Origin: Schlesneria sp.
GTDB lineage: Bacteria; Planctomycetota; Planctomycetia; Planctomycetales; Planctomycetaceae
DNA length: 64,000 nucleotides
Direction of reading: 5' to 3'
Assembly: GCA_028291515.1 (NCBI GenBank)
Contig: JAQGHU010000012.1
Coordinates: 1-64,000 of the forward strand
Shown here: positions 27,663 through 36,053 of the stretch, one piece after another
Layout: each line of letters begins with the position of its first letter
Position numbering within the stretch: the stretch's first letter is position 1
Position numbers and translations under genes: made by a program
Notes under the pieces: model-generated
The model's database searches: none
What the model was told of the DNA's origin: nothing
What the model saw: the letters and a program-made list of their open reading frames with translations, nothing else

Positions 27663-28564
27663 TCTCGAGTTTCGGTCGTGTCCACTTGCTCGAATTCGGA
27701 AGAAACCTGGATGGCGTTGACATTCGCGGTCCCTCGACTGGAGTCAGGCACGCCAAGCGAGATGACATCGTCAGGAAGTGATACCGCCTTGGGTGCCGAC
27801 TTCGATCGCACTGCCCGCCAGACGCTAAAGCCCGCAACGGCGCCAGTTCCGCCCAGGATCCACCAGAACACAGAAGGATCGAGAGAGGCCTTTTTGGGCA
27901 CAATGGGAGGCGACGCCAGTTGCACACGACCGACGAGCAAGGGGGCTCCGTGAGCGTTGTTTTTCATCACCTTCAAGAAGTAGCCGACGAAATTGACTTC
28001 GCCTCTGATATCGGTTCCGATCGGCAGCCCGTCTGGGCACTGGGAGAAGACGACGACATAGGGGAACGATCGCGATTCATCGGTCCCGCCCCAGGCTTCG
28101 TAAACATCCTGCAATTCGAGGGGATTCGATGGAGCGTCATACTTCAGAACTCGTTGAACATGCAGACGCATCGAAATTAGCTTGCCACGATATTTGGCGG
28201 GCTGTTCGCACAACTGAGTGAACGGGACATCGTGCAGTGCCCGCTGGTCCAGCTCTGCTGTCGACGCTGTCTGGCTCCATTGCAGGAGTTGCCAATACGC
28301 AGGCATTTCTCTCGGCTTCAGCGGAGCTCCGTCCGTCACCAGACCGAGAAGTTCTGTTGAGCGAGCGGCTTCCTCATCATCGAGATCATTCGGACCAGCG
28401 ATCACGATCTCGGGATGCTCCGCTATCGGAGGGGGCTCTGCGGCAGTGGCCGGATCATCTTTCAGATTCAGCAACATCCAAATCACAGCCACCGCGAATA
28501 GCATCCGGGCCAGACACGTTGGCCAGACTGACCGATCGTCAGGACGACGGTTAAACAGGCACAT
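27659..28564 (-). CDS. Membrane-anchored protein of the ExbB/ExbD operon, copy 2
   Basis: 301 residues; TAGGAGG lies seven bases before the ATG. There is one N-terminal hydrophobic segment (about 18-35), then an exported domain of ~190 residues. A second hydrophobic segment follows (about 232-250, WWILGGTGAVAGFSVWRA), then a cytoplasmic tail with SLPDDVISLG. The exported domain contains YRGKLISMRLHVQRVL, YEAWGGTDESRSFPYVVVF and IRGEVNFVGYFLKVM, a run of strands that looks like an OB-type barrel (inference). It is a paralogue of the protein at 29087-30052. Found with ExbD, it is probably a partner of the energy-transducing complex. Function unknown. Confidence 0.82.
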   Translation of the reverse strand: MCLFNRRPDDRSVWPTCLARMLFAVAVIWMLLNLKDDPATAAEPPPIAEHPEIVIAGPNDLDDEEAARSTELLGLVTDGAPLKPREMPAYWQLLQWSQTASTAELDQRALHDVPFTQLCEQPAKYRGKLISMRLHVQRVLKYDAPSNPLELQDVYEAWGGTDESRSFPYVVVFSQCPDGLPIGTDIRGEVNFVGYFLKVMKNNAHGAPLLVGRVQLASPPIVPKKASLDPSVFWWILGGTGAVAGFSVWRAVRSKSAPKAVSLPDDVISLGVPDSSRGTANVNAIQVSSEFEQVDTTETRD

Positions 28565-28575
28565 CGCGTGGCCTC

Positions 28576-29085
28576 CTAGAGTTCGATGAAGCTGATTCGT
28601 TGAATCGTTTCACCGTCGGCCAACTTTTGATGAGCGCAAACGTCGACGATCTTCATCAGTTCGCCGTAGTGCAGTTGTCCATCGACGGCGATTTGGACTC
28701 GGTCATACGGAATGTGTTTCTGGCCAAAGATCGCTTGCAGGTTTCGTTCTAGAGCTTGCAGATTTCCGGACTTCAGAGGGCCTGAAATCGTGGCGGACTT
28801 CTCGACACTGACTTCCTTCACATCTCCGGAAGGATCAGCGACCACCTGAAGATGCAGGATTTCCAAGTCTGGTTGCTCATCCACAAGCCTTTGTAGAGGC
28901 AGTGCAGGAACACCTCTGTCTACAATGCCCGGCGATGGCAAGTTGAGAGCCAATTGACCTTCGATCGGAGCGGGTCGGAAGGTCAGGATGAAAAATGTTA
29001 GCAGTTGGAATGCCATGTCGAGCATCGCGGCCAGGTTCATTTCAACCGAACCTTGATCGCGACAATTTTTATGACGGCGACGCAT
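28576..29085 (-). CDS. ExbD/TolR-family protein (copy 2)
   Basis: 169 residues. It has a cytoplasmic N-terminus (MRRRHKNCRDQGSVEMNL), one membrane helix (AAMLDMAFQLLTFFILTF) with the proton-relay Asp in MLDMAFQ, and a periplasmic domain ending LMKIVDVCAHQK. ExbD/TolR couples the proton flow through ExbB/TolQ to work in the periplasm. It starts one base after the TAG of the gene upstream, so translation is coupled. It closely resembles the product of 30063-30578. The mid-section (about 45-75) is shorter and more diverged. Confidence 0.93.
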   Translation of the reverse strand: MRRRHKNCRDQGSVEMNLAAMLDMAFQLLTFFILTFRPAPIEGQLALNLPSPGIVDRGVPALPLQRLVDEQPDLEILHLQVVADPSGDVKEVSVEKSATISGPLKSGNLQALERNLQAIFGQKHIPYDRVQIAVDGQLHYGELMKIVDVCAHQKLADGETIQRISFIEL

Positions 29086-29086
29086 G

Positions 29087-30052
29087 CTAGCGGCCCTCTT
29101 CGCGCGACATTGCGCCTACTTCCTCGAATTCGGCGAAATCAGGGATGACATCGAGATTGTCTCGCCTCGACGAGGTTGGTTCGCCGAGCGAGGCAACGTC
29201 GTCCGGTAGAGATGTCAGTTTTTTCGCAGCTTTTGCTCGAAACTGGCGCCAGACGCCATATCCGGCCAGGACCGCCGCCCCTCCCAGAATCCACATGATG
29301 ACCGTCGTATCGGGGGGCACTTTTTGTGGTGCGATGCGAGGCGAGGCCAGTTGGACTCGACCAACGAGCAAGGGGGAACCGCGAACGACGTCGAACGCGT
29401 CATACTTCATGATTTTCAAGAAGTAGCCGACGAAATTCACTTCGCCTCGGATATCGGTTCCAACCGGCAGACCTTCCGGGCATTGCGCGAAGACGACGAC
29501 GTAGGGGAATGAACGCGATTCATCAGTCCAGCCCCAGGCTTCGTATACGTCGCGGAGTTCACCTGGATTGGAGGGGGCTTCATACTTGAGAACGCGTCGA
29601 ACATGCAGGCGCATCGAGATCAGCTTGCCGCGATATTTTTCGGGCTGCTCCCACAACTGCGTGAATGGGATGTCATGCAGAGCCCGCTTATCAAGTTCGG
29701 CTGATGACTCCGTCTGGCTCCATTGCATGAATTGCCAATACGCATGCATTTCTCGCGGTTTCAGCGGGGTCTTATCCGTGACCAGATCGAGCCGCTCTTT
29801 CGAGCGGGCGACTTCTTCATCGTCGAGATCATTCGGACCAGGCACGGTGACCTCGGGATCTTCTACAATCGCGGCAGGTTCCACCGCGGCGGCAACGGTG
29901 GTGTCGTCCTTCAGATCCAGCAGCGAGCGCCACGTGGACGGATCCCTGAATCGCTCGTACAGCATCCAGAGGACGACGACACCGAACAGCATCGACACCA
30001 GACGACTTGGCCGGACAGTTTGACCATAGGGACGACTACTGAACCGGCGCAT
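29087..30052 (-). CDS. Membrane-anchored protein of the ExbB/ExbD operon, copy 1
   Basis: 321 residues from the ATG at 30050-30052, with TAGGAGGT five bases upstream; the open frame 19 codons longer overlaps the preceding ExbD gene and is rejected. Same plan as the 301-residue copy: an N-terminal membrane segment (LVSMLFGVVVLWMLY), an exported domain with RGKLISMRLHVRRVL, YEAWGWTDESRSFP and IRGEVNFVGYFLKIM, a second membrane segment (IMWILGGAAVLAGYGVW), and a tail with SLPDDVASLG. Compared with copy 2 it has an extra stretch around LLDLKDD at the N-terminal side. The function is unknown. Conserved Cys in FAQCPEG is shared by both copies. Confidence 0.82.
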   Translation of the reverse strand: MRRFSSRPYGQTVRPSRLVSMLFGVVVLWMLYERFRDPSTWRSLLDLKDDTTVAAAVEPAAIVEDPEVTVPGPNDLDDEEVARSKERLDLVTDKTPLKPREMHAYWQFMQWSQTESSAELDKRALHDIPFTQLWEQPEKYRGKLISMRLHVRRVLKYEAPSNPGELRDVYEAWGWTDESRSFPYVVVFAQCPEGLPVGTDIRGEVNFVGYFLKIMKYDAFDVVRGSPLLVGRVQLASPRIAPQKVPPDTTVIMWILGGAAVLAGYGVWRQFRAKAAKKLTSLPDDVASLGEPTSSRRDNLDVIPDFAEFEEVGAMSREEGR

Positions 30053-30062
30053 GGTAGACCTC

Positions 30063-30578
30063 CTAAAGCTCGGTGAAGCTGATTTTCTGCACCGTTTCAC
30101 CATCGGCACGCTTCTGATGAGAGCAAACGTCGATGATCTTCATGAGTTCGCCGTAATGCAGTTGTCCGTCGACAGCGATTTGAACGCGATCGTAGGGAAC
30201 ATGTTGAGTTCCAAAGATCGTTTGCAGTTTCTGTTCAAGAGCCAGCAAACTTCCTGCGGCGAGCGGCCCTGGAATCGTGGCTGACTTCTCGATGCTGACT
30301 TCCTTCACGCCCCCGGTCGGATCGGCGACGACCTGTAGATGCAGGGTCTCTAAATCAAGCTGCATTTCTTTTCCCAGTCCCTGCTGAGCCACATTGGCCG
30401 CTTCAACCTTGGTGGTGGGAACGGGGGGAGGCAGGTTGACGGCCAATTGGCCTTCCATCGGTGCCGGGCGGAATGTCAGGATGAAAAATGTCAGCAACTG
30501 GAACGCCATGTCGAGCATGGCGGCCAGGTTCATTTCGACCGAACCTTGATCGCGCTTCTTTTTATGTCGGCGACGCAT
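30063..30578 (-). CDS. ExbD/TolR-family protein (copy 1)
   Basis: 171 residues. It has the same layout as the ExbD at 28576-29085: a basic N-terminus, a single helix with the critical Asp in MLDMAFQLLTFFIL, and a periplasmic domain with the IDGQLHYGELM-like motif (VAVDGQLHYGELMKI region). It begins 11 bases after the stop of the preceding ExbD gene and is followed after 10 bases by the 321-residue protein. With ExbB it should form a proton-driven stator-like unit in the cytoplasmic membrane. Confidence 0.93.
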   Translation of the reverse strand: MRRRHKKKRDQGSVEMNLAAMLDMAFQLLTFFILTFRPAPMEGQLAVNLPPPVPTTKVEAANVAQQGLGKEMQLDLETLHLQVVADPTGGVKEVSIEKSATIPGPLAAGSLLALEQKLQTIFGTQHVPYDRVQIAVDGQLHYGELMKIIDVCSHQKRADGETVQKISFTEL

Positions 30579-30589
30579 GCTAACGGCCC

Positions 30590-31039
30590 CTATTCCTTCG
30601 TCATTGCGCTCAATGAAAACTTGCGGTATCCATGATTCTGGCAGACGGTGATGACCTGATTGACCAGTTTGAACGGAGCACCGCGGTCGGCTCGAATGAT
30701 CACGGTGACGGGTAAAGTCCCATCTCCTTCAACCGGAGTTCCCGCAAATTTCAACTGTTCTTTCAACATGCTTGCTTCGCGTGCGACAAGCGGTTCGATC
30801 TCGACCGACTGTCCGCCAGCTTTGACGTTACCTTCCGCATCAACGTTCAGCAGCAATGGCTCCAGCTTCCCGCTGTGTTCCAGTGGACGTGCCGATCCCA
30901 GGACCGGCAGCTTCAGCGACATGTCCAATGAAGCCCCTTTGAAATTGATCACCAACATGAAAAACGTAATCAGTTGGAAGACCATGTCCAATAGGGGAGT
31001 CAAATTGGGCTCAGCCTTATCGGAGTTCATTTCAGACAT
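30590..31039 (-). CDS. ExbD/TolR-family protein (third, distinct)
   Basis: 149 residues. The ExbD signature AEPNLTPLLDMVFQLITFFML at residues ~9-29 carries the conserved Asp in LLDMVFQ. The periplasmic part (LPVTVIIRADRGAPFKLVNQVI) is the usual ExbD strand-turn with the R-A-D block. It is clearly different from the two other ExbD genes of the operon and is closest in layout to ordinary ExbD. It directly follows the ExbB gene (22-bp gap), as in standard exbB-exbD pairs. Confidence 0.94.
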   Translation of the reverse strand: MSEMNSDKAEPNLTPLLDMVFQLITFFMLVINFKGASLDMSLKLPVLGSARPLEHSGKLEPLLLNVDAEGNVKAGGQSVEIEPLVAREASMLKEQLKFAGTPVEGDGTLPVTVIIRADRGAPFKLVNQVITVCQNHGYRKFSLSAMTKE

Positions 31040-31061
31040 GACAATCGCCTTCGGCTAAAGA

Positions 31062-31865
31062 TCAAGCGGTTGGTTCGGTGGCTTTCTTGTGAGCCGCGTT
31101 GTGAACGCGACGCACGAAATCATCAGCCAGATTGACAGTCTGAACGCTGAGCGATGAAACTCGATTCTTGAACAGTGCGAAGAAGTAAATGGCTGGAACC
31201 GACAGGAACACGCCTTCAAACGTCAGGATCAGCGCTTCCGAGATCCCGCTGGCGACTTCACTGGCTTTCAGTTGCGTGTCCGACATCGCGATCACGCTGA
31301 AGCTGGCGATCATGCCCTTGAGAGTGCCGAGCAAGCCGATCAGGGGGCCGAGAGTACCGACGACGGCCAGCATGCTGATCCGCTTTTCCATTTCGACGGT
31401 GACTGCTTCACCCAGTCGATCGATTGCTTCACGAGCATCGGACAGTCCCGAGGACAAGGCGGCCATCCCGGTGGCGATCAACTGGCCCAGTTCGGAAGAA
31501 CTGTCTTTCGCCAGCCGATAGATCGCGTTGTAGTCTCGCTTCACGAGCAGGGCTTCGCATTCCTGAATCAGTTCGGGCGGTGCCACAATCGGCTCACGCA
31601 ATTCAATAAACAATCGCATGACGGTCGCGATGAAGAAAATCGAGATCACCAGCAAAAAGGCACCGATCCAGCCGGATGTCTCAATAATCCACGCCAACGT
31701 CGACTTCGGCGCATGGGCGGCTGGTGCGTGCGGGGCGGCAGCGGCAGCTGGTTCGGCCTGTGCTTTGACCTCGACCGGTCGCGACAGAAGGATCATCCCG
31801 ACTAAAACGGAGGCCAGGACCAGCCATCTGGGAACGGTAAACCTGTCTTGAAGCGATGCCATCAT
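31062..31865 (-). CDS. MotA/TolQ/ExbB proton channel family protein
   Basis: 267 residues. A signal-like hydrophobic N-terminus (VLASVLVGMILLSRP) is followed by an Ala/Pro/His-rich linker, then three membrane segments. The last two are in the family core VGTLGPLIGLLGTLKGMIASF and GISEALILTFEGVFLSVPAIYFF. The Thr/Gly pattern of the channel-forming helices is present. ExbB pentamers house the ExbD helices and conduct protons. An N-terminal signal plus linker before the first canonical helix is common in planctomycete ExbB proteins. The double ATG (31865 or 31862) has AAGGAA in front. First gene of the operon of six. Confidence 0.94.
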   Translation of the reverse strand: MMASLQDRFTVPRWLVLASVLVGMILLSRPVEVKAQAEPAAAAAPHAPAAHAPKSTLAWIIETSGWIGAFLLVISIFFIATVMRLFIELREPIVAPPELIQECEALLVKRDYNAIYRLAKDSSSELGQLIATGMAALSSGLSDAREAIDRLGEAVTVEMEKRISMLAVVGTLGPLIGLLGTLKGMIASFSVIAMSDTQLKASEVASGISEALILTFEGVFLSVPAIYFFALFKNRVSSLSVQTVNLADDFVRRVHNAAHKKATEPTA

Positions 31866-32195
31866 TGGTTCCTTGAACGAGCGAAGCTGCGATACGAGTG
31901 ATTGCTGGGAAGGTCGGGGTCAGACGTAACGATCGATCTGTAATGCCTTACGATTCAGTGAGACGGGCGGTGAATTGCGTCGAAGCCGGAAGCTGCGCGC
32001 GCTAACACAGGATTCGTGCTATCGCACCTCAATCTTTGATGGAATTGCGCGTAAAGAACTCATGCGCAGTGGGTTATCGAGATCGCAGCGGTGGCACAAA
32101 AAGTTCGTCTCACAATCTTAACAGCGGATTCCAGTGGATATCAAGGACATTTAGATCAAGACGATAATCTTGCTCATTTGTAAACACAGATTTGA
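31866..32195. other. Intergenic region upstream of the ExbB operon
   Basis: These 330 bp lie between the start of the minus-strand ExbB operon and the end of a minus-strand gene. They hold no open frame with good coding character and no clear terminator or strong -35/-10 pair. The operon promoter must lie in the first ~100 bases next to 31865, but I cannot place it. Confidence 0.4.
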
Positions 32196-32660
32196 TCAGT
32201 TGGGCCAAAATTGACGGTTCAATTCGACAAACTCGGCCGCCCAGTGGTAGTGATCGAGCAATCCGGAGGTGTCGCGTCCCAATAACCGATACGCAGCGTA
32301 AATCGCTTCGATAGTCGCCAAACCTCCATCCGGGTCCGAACGCACCTTGGAAGTTCGAGGGTAAGCTGTAGTCAGCGGGGGTAGACTGCGGACGGGAACG
32401 GCCGCATGGGCTCGCTGCATCGGTTCGACGTGCCTCCAAGTCCCGTCGAGGACCAGTAATCCGCAGTTCATGTCGTTGCTGCTTAGAACAGGACCGCCCA
32501 TTCCCAGCCGTACATATCCCGTCAGATCGTGCGACATCCGCGGGAAGTTGCAGAACGCCAGATCCGGTCGGCCACGTAGCGGGCGAACTGTGCATTTGGC
32601 TCGACGTTCGCGTGGATGGAACACAACCACCGTTGTAGGTAAGGAGACGAGCAATTCCAC
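32196..32660 (-). CDS. DTW/Tsr3-superfamily protein (putative aminocarboxypropyltransferase)
   Basis: 154 residues. The DTW-type core LLVLDGTWRHVEPM (about residues 68-81) is followed by a Leu-Pro block (RSLPPLTTAYPR) and GGLATIEAIYAAYRLLG, the TiEA segment that binds SAM in this superfamily. DTW proteins (TapT) modify tRNA uridine, while Tsr3 modifies 18S rRNA; both transfer the aminocarboxypropyl group of SAM. The bacterial context favours tRNA or rRNA modification. The N-terminal Cys-rich part common in DTW proteins is shorter here (only AKCTV, FCNFP and DMNCG cysteines). The GTG start at 32660 is uncertain and without a clear ribosome-binding site. The family call is moderate. Confidence 0.65.
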   Translation of the reverse strand: MELLVSLPTTVVVFHPRERRAKCTVRPLRGRPDLAFCNFPRMSHDLTGYVRLGMGGPVLSSNDMNCGLLVLDGTWRHVEPMQRAHAAVPVRSLPPLTTAYPRTSKVRSDPDGGLATIEAIYAAYRLLGRDTSGLLDHYHWAAEFVELNRQFWPN

Positions 32661-32912
32661 GGTTTTACTTTAACGACTATCAAAGATAGGAAAACTGTAC
32701 GGCGGCGATCACTTCCGATTCGTAACGGCGAAGGCCCCAAATGAGTCAACTCGGAGCCCGATTTGCGATGGGCATTAAGCAGATTGGAAGCGGATCCAGG
32801 CAGTGAGGATCATAGATTGGAAAAATGAATTTCGCAAAACCGCCGCAGGCTTTCGTTTCTGGCGGCAGGGAATACAGTGGTTTCACGTGTCCGAGGCAAG
32901 GAATCGTGAACT

Positions 32913-33530
32913 ATGGCGTCGTTAATCGTGGTCTGCCCTCAGTGTCTGACTTGGATTGAAATCCAGTCGGACTGCTGTCCAGAGTGCGCGACAGCCGTGA
33001 GCGTGGAAGACGTGGATCCGCCGGCTGATCTAATTTCCGATCGAATGGGAGATCGTCTGCGGGATCTGGGGGCGATCAAGCTGCTGCGACGCGGCTGGCC
33101 CGAAAACGGGCAACTTATCGCCACGACCGAAGGTTTGCTGTTCGTCCCGCATCTGGTGGTTCGCCCGAACGGAGCGTTGGAGCCCGTCGCCGAAGACGCT
33201 CCGCTACGGCCCTCGCGAGTGTCCGGTCTGTTTCAATGGTGGTCGTTGCCCCCGTGGCGACGTTCGGTCGAAGACGAACACAGTCATCCCTCAATCCACC
33301 CGCCCGAGAATCTGTCCCTGCCCAGTCTATTATTCGATTCGCCCGGCGCATTCTTTATCGTGCGGACGACAATTCAGCATATTGTAGCGCGGTGGGGACG
33401 AGTTCACATCGAGCGGCAGCCGTCACGATCCGTGTCTCTGACTCAAGCCCAGGGGAGCGACAGCCCTCGTGAGATCTTGCGACCGTTGATCGAGTATGAC
33501 TCATGGCGAAGCATTGTTGCGGGGCTGTAG
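32913..33530 (+). CDS. N-terminal zinc-ribbon protein, unknown function
   Basis: 205 residues; the ATG at 32913 has AAGGAA about eight bases upstream. The first 25 residues carry four or five cysteines (VCPQC ... DCCPEC), a zinc-ribbon pattern. The rest (about 45-200) is soluble, with a strand-rich segment (GQLIATTEGLLFVPHLVV) that looks like a GRAM/PH-type or similar small domain (inference), then a Trp/Pro-rich loop. No enzyme motif is seen. It stands alone, 190 bp before an RDD gene. Confidence 0.7.
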   Translation: MASLIVVCPQCLTWIEIQSDCCPECATAVSVEDVDPPADLISDRMGDRLRDLGAIKLLRRGWPENGQLIATTEGLLFVPHLVVRPNGALEPVAEDAPLRPSRVSGLFQWWSLPPWRRSVEDEHSHPSIHPPENLSLPSLLFDSPGAFFIVRTTIQHIVARWGRVHIERQPSRSVSLTQAQGSDSPREILRPLIEYDSWRSIVAGL

Positions 33531-33721
33531 AAGAAGTTTCGGGAAGCGGGACATCAGTCCGCCGACAGGCTTGAAGGCTTGAGTTCGATTGGCGGCAGGA
33601 TCGCTTCCCGTCGCCGAAAAGGATCGGTTGCGACGGCCCCGCGCACGCGTTATCGTCGCTCTGCTTTGTGCCTTATAGTGCCACTGACTTCTGCAGAAAT
33701 TTACCGCTAATCGAGGCCACG

Positions 33722-34225
33722 ATGGCAGGTCGAGATGACGACGCCAATCCATTCGCGGCACCTGAGTCCGATTTGGAACCGGGAATCTTTACGCCCACCT
33801 CTGACAAGAGGGTCGAGTATGCGAATTTCGGTCAACGACTCATTGCCGCGATCGTGGACAACGTAATCCTTCAAATCGTCGGTCGAACGATCGGAGCAGG
33901 GATTGGTGCCGCTAACGAATCTATGAATTTGGAACCGTTAGTTATCCTGGCCATCTCGATTCCCATCGGAATGGGCATGGCCTGGCTATACGAAGCGCTC
34001 CAAGAATCCTCTGAAGCCCAAGCAACACTGGGCAAACGGATGATGGGGATCATCGTCACCGACATGTCTGGGCAGCGGCTATCGTTCGGACAAGCGACCG
34101 CTCGGTATTTCGCCAAGATCATCTCCTGGATGACCTGTTTGATCGGTTACATCATTCAACCGTTTACTGAGCAGAGACAAGCATTACACGACATTATCGC
34201 GAAGACACTGGTCGTGAAGGCTTGA
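33722..34225 (+). CDS. RDD-family membrane protein (small)
   Basis: 167 residues from the ATG at 33722. A polar N-terminus (DDDANPFAAPESD, a pattern seen before many planctomycete membrane domains) leads into an RDD domain. The first helix has GQRLIAAIVDNVIL, with the R and D of the name. A second helix is VILAISIPIGMGMAWLY. The loop ATLGKRMMGIIVTD is the GK-x-x-x-G-x-x-V-x-D signature, and a third helix is near the C-terminus. RDD proteins are small polytopic membrane proteins, some with Na+/H+ antiport-related roles. It is followed 27 bp later by a second RDD gene. Confidence 0.85.
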   Translation: MAGRDDDANPFAAPESDLEPGIFTPTSDKRVEYANFGQRLIAAIVDNVILQIVGRTIGAGIGAANESMNLEPLVILAISIPIGMGMAWLYEALQESSEAQATLGKRMMGIIVTDMSGQRLSFGQATARYFAKIISWMTCLIGYIIQPFTEQRQALHDIIAKTLVVKA

Positions 34226-34252
34226 GCGGCGCTCAGTCATGAAGGGGTGATG

Positions 34253-35098
34253 ATGATTCCGTCGGCGGCAGGAACTTCACCGCTGGATTGCACGGTCCTT
34301 GTGTCGACGCCGGAAAATGTCTCATTTGACTTCCGGATCGCCGGTCCGTTTTCTCGCGCGCTGGCACTCTTTGTCGATATTGCGGTGATTGGATTCTGTG
34401 TCATCGTCATCGCATTCATTCTCGCGTTGCTGGGCGCAGCTGGCGTCGGGTTGCTGTTGTTCCTGATGTTCGTCGCATTTTGGGGATACGGCGGACTGAT
34501 GGAGGCGTTCTGGAACGGCCAGACACTGGGGAAAAAAGCGGTCGGGATTCGCGTCGTTTCCGATACGGGGCTGGCGATCAATGCGGGCCAGGCGATGCTG
34601 CGAAACATTCTTCGTTCGGCAGATCTGTTCCCGCCGTTCTTTCCCGGGGCGGTGGCGATGTTGTTCGGATCCCGTTTTCAGAGGTTGGGTGATCTCGCTG
34701 CGGGCACCATGGTTGTGCTGGACGGTCAACGTTCATCACCGCGGCCACCGGTTGCCGACGGCGTCACGGAACGGATGCGAGAACGAATCCCCGCTCACTT
34801 TCGTCCCGATACCGCGCTGATCGATTGCCTGGCAGCTTATGTCGGTCGCCGGTTGGATCTGTCGGCCGCACGTCGACTGGAATTGTCGCAGATCTTAGCG
34901 CGTCACTTCATCCGAAGCTGGAGTCTTCCTCCGAAGATTAACACCGATCAACTGCTGTGTGCGATCTATGAGCATGCCACGATGGACGAAGAACATCGTT
35001 CAGCAAGGCGAGATCGCGATCTCGAAGAGGATCGTAGCGATGCGGATGTCGTTGAGCATCCGCGAACTCTGGAGGATGCCGGCTATGAAAGTCGCTGA
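34253..35098 (+). CDS. RDD-family membrane protein, first gene of the SpoIIM-MoxR operon
   Basis: 281 residues from the ATG at 34253 (AAGGGG five bases upstream; ATG 34250 and GTG 34247 are alternatives). The RDD domain covers ~25-160: GPFSRALALFVDIAVIGFCV with the R/D pair, then GQTLGKKAVGIRVVSDTG, and a third helix. A C-terminal cytoplasmic region (~165-281) is helical and charged and ends in an Asp/Glu/Arg-rich tail. RDD + SpoIIM-like + MoxR + DUF58 clusters are conserved among planctomycetes and several other phyla. The stop overlaps the next start by 14 bases. Confidence 0.88.
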   Translation: MIPSAAGTSPLDCTVLVSTPENVSFDFRIAGPFSRALALFVDIAVIGFCVIVIAFILALLGAAGVGLLLFLMFVAFWGYGGLMEAFWNGQTLGKKAVGIRVVSDTGLAINAGQAMLRNILRSADLFPPFFPGAVAMLFGSRFQRLGDLAAGTMVVLDGQRSSPRPPVADGVTERMRERIPAHFRPDTALIDCLAAYVGRRLDLSAARRLELSQILARHFIRSWSLPPKINTDQLLCAIYEHATMDEEHRSARRDRDLEEDRSDADVVEHPRTLEDAGYESR

Positions 35099-36053
35099 GC
35101 ATATTGCCGACCGAACTCCGGAATGGAAAAAGCTGGAAGCTGACGTGCGCTGGTGTCGTGGCGGTGGCAAGCGCGATCCAGAACGGATCGCCGAGTTTGC
35201 CAGACGTTATCGATCCGTGTGTGGCGATCTCTCATTGGCGGTTGCCATGCGTTGGCCGGCGACGACCACGCGGTTTTTGCATGAATTGGTCGCCGATGCT
35301 CATACGCAGCTCTATCGCGCCGAATCTTTCAAGATCAGACGCTGGGGGCGAACCGTGTTGGTCGATGTCCCGCGACGAATTTTGCGCGACCCCTGTACGT
35401 GGATCGCTTTCGTCGTCTTTTGGGGTTTGTTCGGTGGGGCCATGCTGGCGGGTCTGCTGCGTGACGATTTTGCGGAAGCAGTCGTGGGACGCGATACGCT
35501 CGAAAAAGTCGAAGACATGTATGCGAAGCCGATGGAGACGGGGCTGTTCGAAGATTCCCGTACTGCCATGACCGGCTTCTACCTGTTCAACAACGCAGGA
35601 ATAGGTCTGCGCTGTTTCGCGAGCGGAATTTTCCTGGGTGTCGGCAGCTTGTTGACGATGGCATTCAACGCGATCTTCCTGGGTGCGATCTTCGGACACA
35701 TGATCGCGTCTCCCTCCTCTTCGAACTTCCTCACATTTGTGACGGCACACGGCCCGTTCGAACTGACCGCAATCGTGTTATCCGGTGCGGCTGGACTGCG
35801 TTTGGGATGGGCCATCATCGACACCAAGGGCTGGAGTCGAATCGAATCGCTACGGCGAACTGCGCCGCGCGCACTAGAGATTGCCGGCGTCGCCACGATC
35901 TTGTTTTTGTTTGCTGCCTATATCGAAGGCCAGATCTCGCCATCGGAGCTTCCCTACACCTTCAAAGCTCTGACCGCGGCCATCAGCACGGCTTTGCTGC
36001 TGGGCTACGTCGTGGTGTTGGGGATTCGCGCCCGCGGGGAGCCTTCACTATGA
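35085..36053 (+). CDS. SpoIIM-like (stage II sporulation protein M family) membrane protein
   Basis: 322 residues from the ATG at 35085, inside the end of the RDD gene. The N-terminal ~100 residues are helical and cytoplasmic (WKKLEADVRWCRGGG ... FARRYRSVCGDL). Then come the SpoIIM-type membrane helices: AFVVFWGLFGGAMLAG, NAGIGLRCFASGIFLGVG, MAFNAIFLGAIFGHMI, and HGPFELTAIVLSGAAGLRLG. The H-G-x-x-E-L/A motif (HGPFEL, about 228) is the hallmark of the family. In spore-formers SpoIIM works in engulfment; planctomycetes do not form endospores, so the role here is different and unknown. Its stop TGA overlaps the next ATG. Confidence 0.9.
   Translation: MKVAEHIADRTPEWKKLEADVRWCRGGGKRDPERIAEFARRYRSVCGDLSLAVAMRWPATTTRFLHELVADAHTQLYRAESFKIRRWGRTVLVDVPRRILRDPCTWIAFVVFWGLFGGAMLAGLLRDDFAEAVVGRDTLEKVEDMYAKPMETGLFEDSRTAMTGFYLFNNAGIGLRCFASGIFLGVGSLLTMAFNAIFLGAIFGHMIASPSSSNFLTFVTAHGPFELTAIVLSGAAGLRLGWAIIDTKGWSRIESLRRTAPRALEIAGVATILFLFAAYIEGQISPSELPYTFKALTAAISTALLLGYVVVLGIRARGEPSL

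Larger units (their letters stand above)
27659..30578 (-). repeat. Tandem duplication of an ExbD + double-anchored protein cassette
   Basis: The two-gene unit 29087-30578 (ExbD then a 321-residue protein) and the adjacent unit 27659-29085 (ExbD then a 301-residue protein) are parallel copies. They have the same gene order and strand and near-identical junctions around the ExbD start (GCCGTTAGCATGCGTCGCCG vs GCCGCTAGCATGCGTCGCCG). There are long stretches of nucleotide similarity, for example around 28138-28320 against 29578-29760. The copies differ by many substitutions and small indels, so the duplication is not recent. Confidence 0.85.
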
